Assembly: GCA_015232315.1 (NCBI GenBank)
Contig: JADFZZ010000046.1
Coordinates: forward strand, 1-32,721
Source of the DNA: SAR324 cluster bacterium
Lineage (GTDB): Bacteria > SAR324 > NAC60-12
Length of the DNA stretch: 32,721 nucleotides
Reading direction: 5' to 3'
Of the stretch, positions 16,256 to 26,262 are shown one piece after another. The notes beneath the pieces were generated by a model. It did no database searches. It was given only the letters and a program-made list of their open reading frames with translations, and had not been told where the DNA came from. Position numbers and translations under genes: made by a program. Numbering within the stretch: the first letter of the stretch is position 1; each line of letters opens with the position of its first letter.

Positions 16256-17370
16256 GCGGCCCTGATCTGGATGCTGTCAAAATCACACATCAAAAACAAA
16301 ATCTCACCTGTTCCCGCCATTTTATTCTGGTCAAAATATTTTTTAATCGAATAAAGCCCTGATTCTTTCATGAACGATGCGACGGCTGTCGCGCAAATAG
16401 GCCGTTCAGGGTCGTCATTCAGGTAACGGTATCCCAGAATGTATCTGAGTTTAGCCCAACCGTGCAGGGACTTCTTTTTTTTGTGATATTTAACGATGCC
16501 CCGCTTTCGGGTAAGAATGTAGTGTCCAAAGACATGATTGAAATAATTGGCCACCAGTTTTTCATAACCGTAATGCGGATAATCGTAATCCCCACGAGTG
16601 ATATGTTTGATCGTTCTTGCAAGTTGGGACCGGTCGGTGGTGATGATTTCATTCCGCCGGATGATCTTCAAATCTTCCTCACGGGTTCGACCGGGAGTTC
16701 GTCGGTCATTGATAATCGGGAACATGCGTTTTCTGCGGTCTTCCACAGGATACCGAGGTCCGGCCACGACATAATAGGGCAGAAGCTTGGTGCCAAAATC
16801 TTTCATATGGACAATTTCAAGACCTTTGCCGCCGATGTAATGGACAAATGCGCCATTTCCCAAATGAAACATGACATGGGAAAACGCAAAATGGAAGCCG
16901 TTGGCGTTAGCGATCAACTGCCGTACCGGAGTGACATACAGCAGATCACGCAAGCTCGTTCCGCCTTTTCGGGTATCACCTCTGACAAAAATAATATCTC
17001 CGGGCATGACTTTTCCCTGCACGGTGTAATCATCCATGGAACCAAATGTGAGTTCAGGGAAGGGGATGGCCTTGTTCTTCATCATGATCTGGGTTTTGAG
17101 TGTGATGAAATTGTGCATGAGAAAGGTGAACCGGATTTCTGAAAGATTGTAGTAGCGATTGATTATGCCATGCTCAATTTCGTCATCATCAATGGAGAAA
17201 AACAGATCACTTTCCTCCTGCATGTGATCCACATCAATGGTCGTTGCTTTGGGTGCAATCAGGGATTCCAGATATTTTTTGGAAAAATAGATTTTTCCCA
17301 ACTCATAGAGCATTTTTTTCAAGCCCTCTTTAAAAGTTGGAATTTCCCTCTGAATCACACCTTTTTCCAT
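16222..17370 (-). CDS. Protein resembling permuted papain-like (YiiX/YebB, NlpC/P60 superfamily) enzymes
   Basis: A 382-residue cytoplasmic-looking protein. MPGDIIFVRGD (~122-132) and FAFSHVMFHLGNGAFVHYIG (His165 of FSHV), followed much later by ERPICATAVASFM (Cys326), give the His-before-Cys order of permuted papain-fold hydrolases or lipid-modifying enzymes. The N-terminal ~110 residues and the basic insertion at ~205-305 are not recognised. The second ATG is used because AAGGAG is eight bases from it but only two from an ATG six bases upstream. The substrate is unknown. A role on peptidoglycan is unlikely without a signal peptide. Confidence 0.65.
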   Translation of the reverse strand: MEKGVIQREIPTFKEGLKKMLYELGKIYFSKKYLESLIAPKATTIDVDHMQEESDLFFSIDDDEIEHGIINRYYNLSEIRFTFLMHNFITLKTQIMMKNKAIPFPELTFGSMDDYTVQGKVMPGDIIFVRGDTRKGGTSLRDLLYVTPVRQLIANANGFHFAFSHVMFHLGNGAFVHYIGGKGLEIVHMKDFGTKLLPYYVVAGPRYPVEDRRKRMFPIINDRRTPGRTREEDLKIIRRNEIITTDRSQLARTIKHITRGDYDYPHYGYEKLVANYFNHVFGHYILTRKRGIVKYHKKKKSLHGWAKLRYILGYRYLNDDPERPICATAVASFMKESGLYSIKKYFDQNKMAGTGEILFLMCDFDSIQIRAAYMPDSARKIV

Positions 17371-17450
17371 ATTCATGTCTCCTTTTTCAGTATCTCGTCA
17401 GTTGTAAGTTCTCACAGCAGGGGGTTGGTTGTTCGTGACCGTTCCATGAA

Positions 17451-17601
17451 CCATGTCGTCAACTTAAGGCGTTCTTCGCCGAGGAATCCCCCTTTTCAAA
17501 GGGGGTATGGGGGATTTAACGCTCAGAATTACATCCCCCTAACCCCCTTGAACCAAGGGGGAATTGAAGCACCATTCAGAATGCTTAAGTTGATGACATG
17601 G
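17451..17601. repeat. MITE-like interspersed repeat, family R1, copy 2 (inverted relative to copy 1)
   Basis: Terminal inverted repeats of 17 bp with one mismatch (CATGTCGTCAACTTAAG against CTTAAGTTGATGACATG) enclose the same CCCCCTT/AAGGGGG core as copy 1, in the opposite orientation. The element fills most of the ~316-base gap between two minus-strand genes. I see nothing else in that gap. Confidence 0.88.
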
Positions 17602-17686
17602 ATAACGTGCCCCACGGGAGGTAGGGCACGAGCAAATTTTTATATTCTGTTGCCATTCCTAAGCGGTATATGAGTTTCTACCGGCA

Positions 17687-20600
17687 TCACCCTGTGATTT
17701 TGGCCACGATCAGGGTGATGTCATCTTCCTGGGGATGGTTGTCATAATGCTTGTAGGCATCCTCAATGATCCGGTTTCTGATGGAAAGAGCACTTTTGTC
17801 AGCAACATCTTTGAGAATCTTCTTCAGTCGGGTTGCACCAAAACTTTCTCCTGCCAGATTATAATTTTCAATCAAGCCATCCGTGTACCAGATGATCACA
17901 TCATCTTTTTGTAATTCGAGCGTTTGAATTTTGAAGGTATTGTCCGGTTTTGATCCAAGAATGGAGGACCGCATGCTCAAATCCATGATGGGACGATGGA
18001 CTGTTTTTTTGTGGGCTGTGACGATTTCAAAGCCTGAGGGTCTGTAAACATAAATCGGGGTGTGTCCGGCACTGGTGTAAATGAGGTTGTGATTGCGGAG
18101 ATCCAGCACCGAATATAAAAATGTCATGGTATAATTCCCTGAAGTCGAAAAATACAGGACGTTGTTGAGCACTTCCATGAAATAGGAGGGATGCCGGAAT
18201 TGAAACTGAATACTGCCGCCTTCATCCAGAATTTTGGCATAATTCTGCTCGATGGCCATAAACAGGCTGTTGACCATCGCGGTGATCAACGCGGCCGGAA
18301 TGCCATGTCCGGTCACATCGCCAATCAGAATGTCCAACCGCTCGATTTCTTCATGATACTGATAATTATACCAGTCACCGCCTGTTTCAGAAGCGGACTG
18401 GTAATAACTGGCAATCTGGACCTTGTCCAGGAACGGATCTTTTTTGGGAATGAGCAATTCCTGAACCGCGCGGGCTGTTTCCATTTCCAGTGAAAGCCGT
18501 TCTGTTTTGGCCATATCTTCATACAACTGGGCATTTTCGATGGAAATGGCCATTTGTGCTGACAGCAACTTCAAAATCTCAAGTCTGGCACTGGTGAAGA
18601 CGCTTTCCATGAGATTGTTTTCGAGATACAGAATTCCGGTCATCTCGGTTTTGTGCAATATCGGAAAGCACAGCACCGAGCGGGAGTTTCGAGCCTGGAA
18701 ATACGGATCAGAATGAAAATATTCATCTGACATGGCATTGGCCAGAATCACAGGATTTTGCGTGCGAATCACCAGATAGATCAGGGATAAGGGCAAAATG
18801 GGCAGGGAATCAATCTGCGTGGTGATTTGTGTACGCATGACCTGCACTTCCTGCCCTCCCACAGAACCTTCAGCCTGAATGAACCAGTCGTTCTTTTTTC
18901 TGAGAAGGAGAGCGCCTTTTTGCGCGCCGGCGTTTTCCATGACGATCCGCATCATTTTTTTTAACAGACGATCGAGAATGATCTCGCTGGAAATGGCCTG
19001 TGACGCTTTCATGACGGTCATGAAATCCAGATTACCGGGAAGTACACTGGTGGTTTCCGGGATAAAACTATCCTGTTTATCCGTGTCGGCTTGTTTGAGA
19101 TTGGTGCCTGCATAGAAAAACGCGGGATAATGTGTTTCCATTGCCCGTGCTTTGTTCAACGCCCCCCACTTGTCATAGATGAAGTGGGCCTGACGCAGAT
19201 AGACTTTTGCCAGTTGTTCGCGTCCCCGAAGAAAATAAAATTTTCCGGCGAGTTCGTTGGCCAGTGCCTCAAAATATAGAAATTGCTGGTTTCGGGCATA
19301 GTCAATGGCCTGATCATAAAAATCCATAGCCATTCCACGATGTCCCCGGACCCGTGCGTTTTCTGCTGAGACCAGGTAATAACCCGTCAGATAATTTTCA
19401 GGTGAATGCTGACTCAAACGCCCCAGTGTTTCCAGAGCGCTTTCTGTCTGCTTCAGTGTCTTTATTTGAGTGGAACGATCTGCCTGAGAAAAAGTCGCCA
19501 ACTGACACAACGTATTGAGGATTGTAAACAAACCCATGGAAAACGTAGATCTTGCGCCATCAATATAACGTTCGGCCAGTTGCATGTGTGTCTGGCCCAG
19601 ATCATAATTTTCAAAAAAGTAACACAGAAACCCTTTCAGAAAATGCAGAGCAAACAACGCGGGTTTATCTCCAGCCTGCTGATGGATGCCACGCATTTTG
19701 TTTTCATCATAACTGCTGCCTTTGAGCAGACAGGGCGCTGTTACAGAAACATTGCTGAAATTCAGAACCGTCTGATGCAGAATCTGAATCAGATGCAGTG
19801 CCGTTTCCTGGCGAAAGCGCTGAATTCTTGTTGAAAACGAAAACATCTCCTTTTCAATTTCATCCAACTGTATTCCTGCCGCAAATGAATGATACGAATA
19901 GACAAACGCCGCCAGACTGGCATATTCCAGATCTCCTGTAGCGACCCCCATTCGCATGGCTTCTTTTAAAGTGGGTAACGTCGATCGGACGGGATTTTTC
20001 CAGTGTTCAATGAAGTTGCTGAATAAAAAAGTGATGCGGCATTTCAGCGCGTCCAATCTGAAATGTTCTACCAGTTCGATGGCCTGAAGGCCAAACTGGA
20101 AGCCTTCATCCACCTTGTTCAGCACACTGCACAGAATCATCCCGTAAGAGACATAGGCATCCGCGGAGAAGGGGGTGTTTCCATATTTCAGCGATAAATT
20201 CACACCATGAAAAATAATGACCGGATACAGTTCCGGAGCCACAAAAAAGCTGACTGTTTTCACCCGGGACAGGATTCGCATGATGGCAATCTGATGCTTG
20301 TCCTGCATGGGACGAAGACTATTGAGTTTGTCAACCGTCTTGCCCCACAGATTGAAGCGGGTTTTCTGCAACAGCAGTAGTAAATCGATTTTCCCCGGTT
20401 TTCTGCTGAGTTTCACACCCAGCGTTTCCAGGGCGGTCAGGGCCAGATCCACAGCCTGATTCAGTTCGTTACGCGCCATGTGTGCCTGGATCCGGATTTC
20501 ATAAACTCTGGCGCGTTCGATCACGTCCGGCACATGTTCAAAAAACTGCTGGGCGTATTTTTCCATCTTTTGATAGTGTCCATTCAGATAGGAACTTTCG

Positions 20601-23005
20601 ATCATGAGCAGATAGATTTCCCGTGAAATCTGAGGGTAGGGTTCCCAACAATTTTTTCCCAGAACCCGGATGGCCCGTGTCAGGTATTGAAAGGCCACTT
20701 CAAATGCCGATTCCCGATGCGCTTTCAAGGCGGCTTTTTTATTCAGTTCCACCAGAAACAGGCGGTCCTCTTCGGAATGAACAGGTTTTCCTGAATTGAA
20801 ATGATTGACAATATGGAACAATTGCTCCTGCTTTTTTTCTTCTGGGACATGCTCATACAGCAGTTTTCCAATCAGATGATGCGCCTGGATTCGTTCTTCC
20901 TGGGAGATATAGTCATAAACGGTCTGACGGATCCGGTCATGGGCAAAGGAAAAATGAGGAACTGAATCGGTGTTTCGATCTTCCAGAATTTCAGGGCTGA
21001 TTTCCAGTTCTTCCCAGTAAAAATTGGCTGTGAGCAGGCCTTTTTCAACCGCGGGCCACAAGTGATGAACCACCTCTGACGCAGAGATACTGGTCAGTTT
21101 TGAAATCATGGTGATTTCAGCGACCTGCCCCAGACATGCCGCGTAATTCAACAACTGACGTGATTTAAACGTCAGCCCTTGCAGTCGTTCTTCAATCAAA
21201 CCAAATACATTTTCGGTCACATCTTTTTGAGAAATGAGCTCCGGTTCCCATTTCCAGGCCCCTTTCTGTTCATCAAACTCAATCAGTTTTTCGGAATAGA
21301 GGGTTTTGAGAAAAAACTGGACAAAAAACGGATTCCCCTGCGTTTTGGCATGGATCACCTCAGCCAGAGACCGGCATTGATTTGCGGCGCAATGGAACAT
21401 ATCGGTCAATAACGACACAATTTGTGACGGATTCCACGGGTGAAGATCTATCTTTGTGAGGTGGACATGCCCTTGCTTCAGCACTTCCAGATAGGGTGCG
21501 ATCCACTCCATGTCTTCACTGTTTTCATCCCGGACCGCCAGTATGATCAGTAGATGATGCCATCCCTGCTGATCCAGCAGGGCGTTGAGCAAGTCTCTGG
21601 AGGCGGTGTCCGCCCACTGAAAATCATCAAGAAACAAAACCAGGGGATGTTCCGCCTGGGCAAACAACCGGATCATGGATTGAAACACCATCCGAAACCG
21701 GTTTTGTGTTTCCTTCGGCGACAGTTCAGGAACTGAAGGTTGTTTGCCAACGATGGTTTCCAACTCGGGAATCACGTCAATCACAACCTGGAGATTGGGG
21801 GTCATGGTTTTGATGAGTTTTTGTTTCCAGAATAAAATCTGGGCTTCACTCATCGACAGCAATTGCAGGATCAGTTCATTGAGCGCCTGAATGATGGAGG
21901 TGTAAGGCATGTTGCGGTTGAACACATCAAACTTCCCTGAAATATAAAACCCCCGCCGACTCACGACCGAGCCATGAAGCTCCCGCACCAGCGCGCTTTT
22001 TCCCAGTCCGGGTTTGCCCTGGATGACGATCAATTCAATGTTGCCTTCGCAAACTCTTCTGAAACAGTCTCTGACATGCTCCACCTCGTTTTCCCGCCCA
22101 TAAAACCGGTGTGGAATTTTAAACACACTTGAGCGTTTGATGTCTTCCAGAGGAAAGGGACTGATCCTGGATTTTTCATTCCATTCGGTCTGACAGCGCA
22201 GGAGATCATGTTTCAGGCCAAAGGCGCTTTGATAACGATCTTCAGGATCTTTGGACATCAATTTGAGTATGAGATCCGACAGTATTCTGGGAATATGGGC
22301 ATTGAGCTGATGAGGCGGCGTTGGTGGTTGGGCGATGTGATAATAAACCAGTTCCATGGGATCTTCTGACAGAAACGGACGACGGCCTGTCAGCAGTTCA
22401 TAAAACGTAACACCCAGCGAATAGAAATCAGTCCGCCAATCCATTTCGCAATTGATCCGGCCTGTCTGTTCAGGCGAAACATAATGCAGTGTGCCTTCTA
22501 TCGTGTCCAGTGCCGGCGTTTGGTTTTCGGTTTTTTCATACAAGGGCACTGCGATGCTCAAATCAATGATCTGGGTTCTTTTCTGTTCAGGACTGTAAAT
22601 GATGTTGGACGGATTGAGATCTTTATGAATGATGCGCTGATGATGAATGGCGGCCAGCGCGTCCGTGAGTTGCACGGCAATATTCAGAAAACTGGTCAGA
22701 TCCCCCTGAAAGTCCTTGATAAATTTAGACAGGGATTGTCCGCCGATATCCTCAAGCAACATCACCGGGATATTATGAAAATATTTAAAATCCAGACTCT
22801 GGATCACTCCGGGATGACGCATATTTTGCAAAAGCTGATATTCCCGTTTTAGTTGTCGAACCAATTTCTGCGAGGGATATTCCCCCTGAAGTGTTTTCAG
22901 AATAGCCCGCTGTCCGTTGGCATTGGTTCCCCGGAATATCAGTGTAGAGCCACCCTGATAAACAGTTTCTTCAATTTTATAATCCAGAATTTCAGGCATC
23001 ATCAT
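17687..23005 (-). CDS. Ser/Thr protein kinase-AAA ATPase-helical repeat-GAF-SpoIIE phosphatase fusion
   Basis: A 1772-residue cytoplasmic signalling protein. The N-terminal kinase (~1-275) has Lys37 (AILKTL), alpha-C Glu55, catalytic HKDLNPSN (Asp129, Asn134), a DFG variant DLS (Asp148) and GTLHYVSPEQ. An AAA-like ATPase starts FYGRENEVEHV, with Walker A GKPGLGKS (330-337) and Walker B LVLFLDD. Residues ~650-1270 are helical, TPR-like repeats. A GAF domain follows at ~1310-1470. The C-terminal ~260 residues are a SpoIIE/PP2C phosphatase with its metal-binding Asp motifs GGDWYNYQ, IGDVTGHGIPAAL, WYTDGLIE and EDDITLIVAK. Relatives with this kinase-ATPase-TPR-GAF plan usually end in a histidine kinase, so the phosphatase output is notable. 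The likely targets are anti-sigma-antagonist type phosphoproteins; none is adjacent. AAGG lies upstream of the first of three ATGs. Confidence 0.92.
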   Translation of the reverse strand: MMMPEILDYKIEETVYQGGSTLIFRGTNANGQRAILKTLQGEYPSQKLVRQLKREYQLLQNMRHPGVIQSLDFKYFHNIPVMLLEDIGGQSLSKFIKDFQGDLTSFLNIAVQLTDALAAIHHQRIIHKDLNPSNIIYSPEQKRTQIIDLSIAVPLYEKTENQTPALDTIEGTLHYVSPEQTGRINCEMDWRTDFYSLGVTFYELLTGRRPFLSEDPMELVYYHIAQPPTPPHQLNAHIPRILSDLILKLMSKDPEDRYQSAFGLKHDLLRCQTEWNEKSRISPFPLEDIKRSSVFKIPHRFYGRENEVEHVRDCFRRVCEGNIELIVIQGKPGLGKSALVRELHGSVVSRRGFYISGKFDVFNRNMPYTSIIQALNELILQLLSMSEAQILFWKQKLIKTMTPNLQVVIDVIPELETIVGKQPSVPELSPKETQNRFRMVFQSMIRLFAQAEHPLVLFLDDFQWADTASRDLLNALLDQQGWHHLLIILAVRDENSEDMEWIAPYLEVLKQGHVHLTKIDLHPWNPSQIVSLLTDMFHCAANQCRSLAEVIHAKTQGNPFFVQFFLKTLYSEKLIEFDEQKGAWKWEPELISQKDVTENVFGLIEERLQGLTFKSRQLLNYAACLGQVAEITMISKLTSISASEVVHHLWPAVEKGLLTANFYWEELEISPEILEDRNTDSVPHFSFAHDRIRQTVYDYISQEERIQAHHLIGKLLYEHVPEEKKQEQLFHIVNHFNSGKPVHSEEDRLFLVELNKKAALKAHRESAFEVAFQYLTRAIRVLGKNCWEPYPQISREIYLLMIESSYLNGHYQKMEKYAQQFFEHVPDVIERARVYEIRIQAHMARNELNQAVDLALTALETLGVKLSRKPGKIDLLLLLQKTRFNLWGKTVDKLNSLRPMQDKHQIAIMRILSRVKTVSFFVAPELYPVIIFHGVNLSLKYGNTPFSADAYVSYGMILCSVLNKVDEGFQFGLQAIELVEHFRLDALKCRITFLFSNFIEHWKNPVRSTLPTLKEAMRMGVATGDLEYASLAAFVYSYHSFAAGIQLDEIEKEMFSFSTRIQRFRQETALHLIQILHQTVLNFSNVSVTAPCLLKGSSYDENKMRGIHQQAGDKPALFALHFLKGFLCYFFENYDLGQTHMQLAERYIDGARSTFSMGLFTILNTLCQLATFSQADRSTQIKTLKQTESALETLGRLSQHSPENYLTGYYLVSAENARVRGHRGMAMDFYDQAIDYARNQQFLYFEALANELAGKFYFLRGREQLAKVYLRQAHFIYDKWGALNKARAMETHYPAFFYAGTNLKQADTDKQDSFIPETTSVLPGNLDFMTVMKASQAISSEIILDRLLKKMMRIVMENAGAQKGALLLRKKNDWFIQAEGSVGGQEVQVMRTQITTQIDSLPILPLSLIYLVIRTQNPVILANAMSDEYFHSDPYFQARNSRSVLCFPILHKTEMTGILYLENNLMESVFTSARLEILKLLSAQMAISIENAQLYEDMAKTERLSLEMETARAVQELLIPKKDPFLDKVQIASYYQSASETGGDWYNYQYHEEIERLDILIGDVTGHGIPAALITAMVNSLFMAIEQNYAKILDEGGSIQFQFRHPSYFMEVLNNVLYFSTSGNYTMTFLYSVLDLRNHNLIYTSAGHTPIYVYRPSGFEIVTAHKKTVHRPIMDLSMRSSILGSKPDNTFKIQTLELQKDDVIIWYTDGLIENYNLAGESFGATRLKKILKDVADKSALSIRNRIIEDAYKHYDNHPQEDDITLIVAKITG

Positions 23006-23277
23006 GCCGACCTTCGCTTGATATTTCAGGAGTGCCCTGCCAAACCCGCCGCTGTCGCATCATTCGTTTTTTGTGTCATATCGAACCCCTGTGAGGGATC
23101 TTGAACTTTCGTTAGTCGAGAGGACACCACTTCTGAATTACGTGACAACGACTATTTACCGCACCTTGCGGTTTCATGTTGGTATATATACAAAAAAAAA
23201 GACCTTTGAAATAGCTGTTGATAAATATTTTCTTAATTTTTCATCTATGCCCCAACCCATCACGACTTACGGATACA

Positions 23278-25182
23278 ATGCAAAATACACAGGTGCGCTT
23301 CAAGGATTCCATTGCGGTAAAACTGCTGACCGCCGTCTTTGCGTTTTATCTGGTGTTGACGTTCACCGTGACCATCATTCACATGGTGACCAATTATTAT
23401 TACGAGGAACAGGCGTTGATGACTGAGCTTGACAACATTGCTCTTCGCCATATTCCAGTGGTGCAACAGGATTTGCTGACGCAAAAAAATTCACTCCAGA
23501 AAGAACTTCAGGGGATTCATGCGTTTTCGGGGATTTTGGGGGTAAGGATTCTCTCGACGGATGGTTCCGTGAGGGCACAGATTGGAAAGACCAGCCCTGC
23601 AACTCAAGGCAATTCCATCAATGGCTATTTCCGGTTGGAAGATGCCGGTTTTTTCTCAAAAAAATATGAAATCAGGTCTCCCGGTGATGCGGGAGTAAAA
23701 ATGGGAGAAATCGAACTTTTTTCCAGTTTGATGGTTGTTTATGAACGCCTGAAAATCGGGTTCCTGCTGATCATTATCAACGCTGTCATAAAAACAATTG
23801 GATTATGGCTCATTTTTTTATGGATCTCCCGTCACATCCTCAGCATTCCGTTGGGCACGCTGATTCGTGCCATGGATCATGTCAAACTGGAAAATCTCGA
23901 TCAACAACGGGTTCAACTCCCTCTGGACGGAAAAAATGAGATCACCCTGCTGGGACGATCCATGAATGAAATGATGGAAAAACTGTCACGGGCCATTGCC
24001 AGTCAGCAACACACGGAACTGCAAAAACTCCAGCTTGAACAGCAACTCAAACAGGCCCAGAAAATGGAGGCTATCGGGACACTCGCCGGTGGCATTGCTC
24101 ACGACTTCAATAATTTGCTGTATGTGATCCTGGGCTATGCGAATATGTCCAAAGATGACTTGCCCGCAGACCACCCGGTCCGTGAAAATCTGGGGGAAAT
24201 TGTAACAGCAGGTCACCGGGCTGAAAAACTCATTCAGCAGATTCTGACCTTCAGTCGTCAGGCGGAACAGGAAAAAATTCCCTTGCACCTGGTTCCGCTG
24301 GTCAAGGAATCTCTCAAATTTTTAAGAGCCTCCCTGCCGACCACCATCCACATTGTTTCAGATATCAATCCGGACCAGAAACAGAATATTCTGGCAGACC
24401 CCACACAAATGCACCAGATTCTGCTCAATTTATGTACCAACGCGTCCTATGCCATGAAGGATGAGGGCGGCACCTTGAAAGTAATGCTGGATGCTGTGTT
24501 TCTTACGCTGGAGGAGGCGTTGCCGCTCAATCTGGTGGAAGGGCATTATGTGCGGCTGAGGGTGCAGGATACGGGAACAGGCATAGAACCTGATATTCTT
24601 GACAGAATTTTTGAACCCTATTTCACGACAAAACCGGTTGGAGAAGGCACAGGAATGGGGTTGGCGGTGGTTCATGGAATCATCCAGGCCCATAAAGGGG
24701 CTATCACCGTGACAAGCACCGGGAACGAAGGCACGTTATTCACCATACTGCTCCCGGTGTTTGAATCTGAAGATATTGAAACGTACATTCAGAAAATAGA
24801 ACCGGTTTCAGGTCAAAACCAGCATATCCTGTTGGTCGATGATGAAGAACTGGTACTCCAGATGGAAAAAGAACAGTTGGAGCGTCTGGGATATCAGGTC
24901 ACAGCTTTTACCGATCCTTTGACAGCTTATGATGCCTTTTTGATGGCACCGTTTGCGTTTGATCTGCTGCTCACCGATCAGACCATGCCCTCTCTTACTG
25001 GAAAAGCCCTGGCGGGAAAAATTCTGGGGAAACGTCCGGATCTGCCGGTAATTCTGGTATCAGGATACCATGAGTCGCTCAATCTTCAGGAATTGCATGA
25101 AGCAGGAATTATGGAATTTTTAACAAAGCCTGTGAACATGCGACAACTGAGTCACATTCTGCAAACCTTGCTTGAAAAGTAA
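23278..25182 (+). CDS. Membrane hybrid sensor histidine kinase (HAMP-HisKA-HATPase-REC)
   Basis: A 634-residue protein, divergent from the large kinase gene. It has membrane helices at ~14-37 and ~159-184 with a ~120-residue extracytoplasmic sensor between them, then a HAMP region and a coiled coil. The phospho-accepting helix is AGGIAHDFNNLLYVILGYA (His275), of the NtrB-like type. The ATPase domain has an Asn-box (386-388), DTGTG (431-435) and GTGMGL (457-462). A C-terminal receiver carries DDEE (521-524), Asp567 in LLTDQTMP and Lys in FLTKPVNM. The ligand sensed is unknown. The ribosome-binding site is weak (CGGA), and a TTG 60 bases upstream is the only longer option. The final Lys and stop codon lie in the first bases of an inverted-repeat element. 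Confidence 0.93.
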   Translation: MQNTQVRFKDSIAVKLLTAVFAFYLVLTFTVTIIHMVTNYYYEEQALMTELDNIALRHIPVVQQDLLTQKNSLQKELQGIHAFSGILGVRILSTDGSVRAQIGKTSPATQGNSINGYFRLEDAGFFSKKYEIRSPGDAGVKMGEIELFSSLMVVYERLKIGFLLIIINAVIKTIGLWLIFLWISRHILSIPLGTLIRAMDHVKLENLDQQRVQLPLDGKNEITLLGRSMNEMMEKLSRAIASQQHTELQKLQLEQQLKQAQKMEAIGTLAGGIAHDFNNLLYVILGYANMSKDDLPADHPVRENLGEIVTAGHRAEKLIQQILTFSRQAEQEKIPLHLVPLVKESLKFLRASLPTTIHIVSDINPDQKQNILADPTQMHQILLNLCTNASYAMKDEGGTLKVMLDAVFLTLEEALPLNLVEGHYVRLRVQDTGTGIEPDILDRIFEPYFTTKPVGEGTGMGLAVVHGIIQAHKGAITVTSTGNEGTLFTILLPVFESEDIETYIQKIEPVSGQNQHILLVDDEELVLQMEKEQLERLGYQVTAFTDPLTAYDAFLMAPFAFDLLLTDQTMPSLTGKALAGKILGKRPDLPVILVSGYHESLNLQELHEAGIMEFLTKPVNMRQLSHILQTLLEK

Positions 25183-25302
25183 GCGTTCAGCGTTCAGCTT
25201 TCAGTGTTTATGCGCCTCAGAAGCATTATGACTCAATAGCAGAAAAAATCGTTTGGCTTCCAGGCCTGGAGCATTCCTGATAGCTGAAGGCTGAACGCTT
25301 AC
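25179..25302. repeat. Inverted-repeat element with 26-bp ends overlapping a kinase stop codon
   Basis: The ends match as inverted repeats over 26 bp with two mismatches. They start GTAAGCGTTCAGC at 25179 and finish GCTGAACGCTTAC at 25302, with the 13 outermost bases perfect. The TAA of the kinase gene is bases 2-4 of the element. The 72-base interior is not coding. The element could fold into a long hairpin and serve as a terminator for both convergent genes. Confidence 0.85.
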
Positions 25303-25343
25303 CTTGAAAACAGAGTTGAAACGTCCTGAATATGCGACACAGA

Positions 25344-26174
25344 CTAAATATCACTGTCTTCAATGTTTCCGACCGCCCAAAAGGCTTTTTCACGAACTTG
25401 AGGATCCGGATCATCCAGCAGATAACGCAGTTCTGTCAGTGATTCCGGATTCTGAAGCATTCCCAACGCCCACACAGCATGTTCCCTCACGCCGGCATAG
25501 GGATCACGCAGTAGATCCATGAGGGTCGCTGTGGCATCAATAGACTCCAGCATGCCAAGTGCCCAGGCGATATTTTCCCGCACACTGGCTGAGGGATCCT
25601 GTGAATGTCTGATCAATGCGGGAACAGCACCCGGTTCGCCCCAGATCCCCAAAGCCCAGGCGGCCATCGCCTTGAGGGAAGCATCTTCATGATCCAGTTT
25701 GTCCAGAATTTTAGTGAAAGCGTCTTTTCCGGATAAGCGCAAAGTGCTGATGATGAATTCCTGAACAGGACTTTCTTCTTTGAGCAGAACCCGGAACACC
25801 GCATCAAAATGATCCAGTTTCTGACAGGCACCCACCGCCCATACGGCGAAATACCGGATTTCAAGGTTCTCATGAGCCAGATAATTCACAAAGTGATCTA
25901 CCGTCGACTGATGCGCGGACAGACTTTGTTGAAGTTTCCGCAGTGTTTCCGGATTTTCCCGTAACGCCACATAAATTTTGGACAGGGCTTCCATGATACT
26001 TTCCCGATGTTCCGGAGACTGGTGTTCCCATGCCGTCAACAACGGCAAAACACCTGCCAGTGAGCCCATCACACCTAACGCCTGAATGGCCAGTTTTCTC
26101 ACCTCAGGGTGCTGATGATCCAGCGCCTGTGTGAAAGGTGCCAGAGAGTCCTCTAAAACAGTTTTCTGGAACAT
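25344..26174 (-). CDS. HEAT-repeat (PBS lyase type) protein
   Basis: A 276-residue, all-helical repeat protein. Repeating units of about 31 residues carry the PBS-lyase/HEAT pattern: HPEVRKLAIQALGVMG, NLEIRYFAVWAVGACQ, DASLKAMAAWALGIWG, SASVRENIAWALGML, YAGVREHAVWALGML and DPQVREKAFWAVGNI. Such proteins are scaffolds or phycobilin-lyase-like partners, and the substrate cannot be inferred here. AGGAG six bases before the ATG confirms the start. It converges with the hybrid kinase gene. Confidence 0.93.
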   Translation of the reverse strand: MFQKTVLEDSLAPFTQALDHQHPEVRKLAIQALGVMGSLAGVLPLLTAWEHQSPEHRESIMEALSKIYVALRENPETLRKLQQSLSAHQSTVDHFVNYLAHENLEIRYFAVWAVGACQKLDHFDAVFRVLLKEESPVQEFIISTLRLSGKDAFTKILDKLDHEDASLKAMAAWALGIWGEPGAVPALIRHSQDPSASVRENIAWALGMLESIDATATLMDLLRDPYAGVREHAVWALGMLQNPESLTELRYLLDDPDPQVREKAFWAVGNIEDSDI

Positions 26175-26262
26175 GGGGTTCTCCTGTAGCTTTTGAAAAA
26201 TTTGTAGTTGAATTGCGTCTCAGGCAAGGAACAGACTAAGAAGTTTGGACAATGCACTTTCT

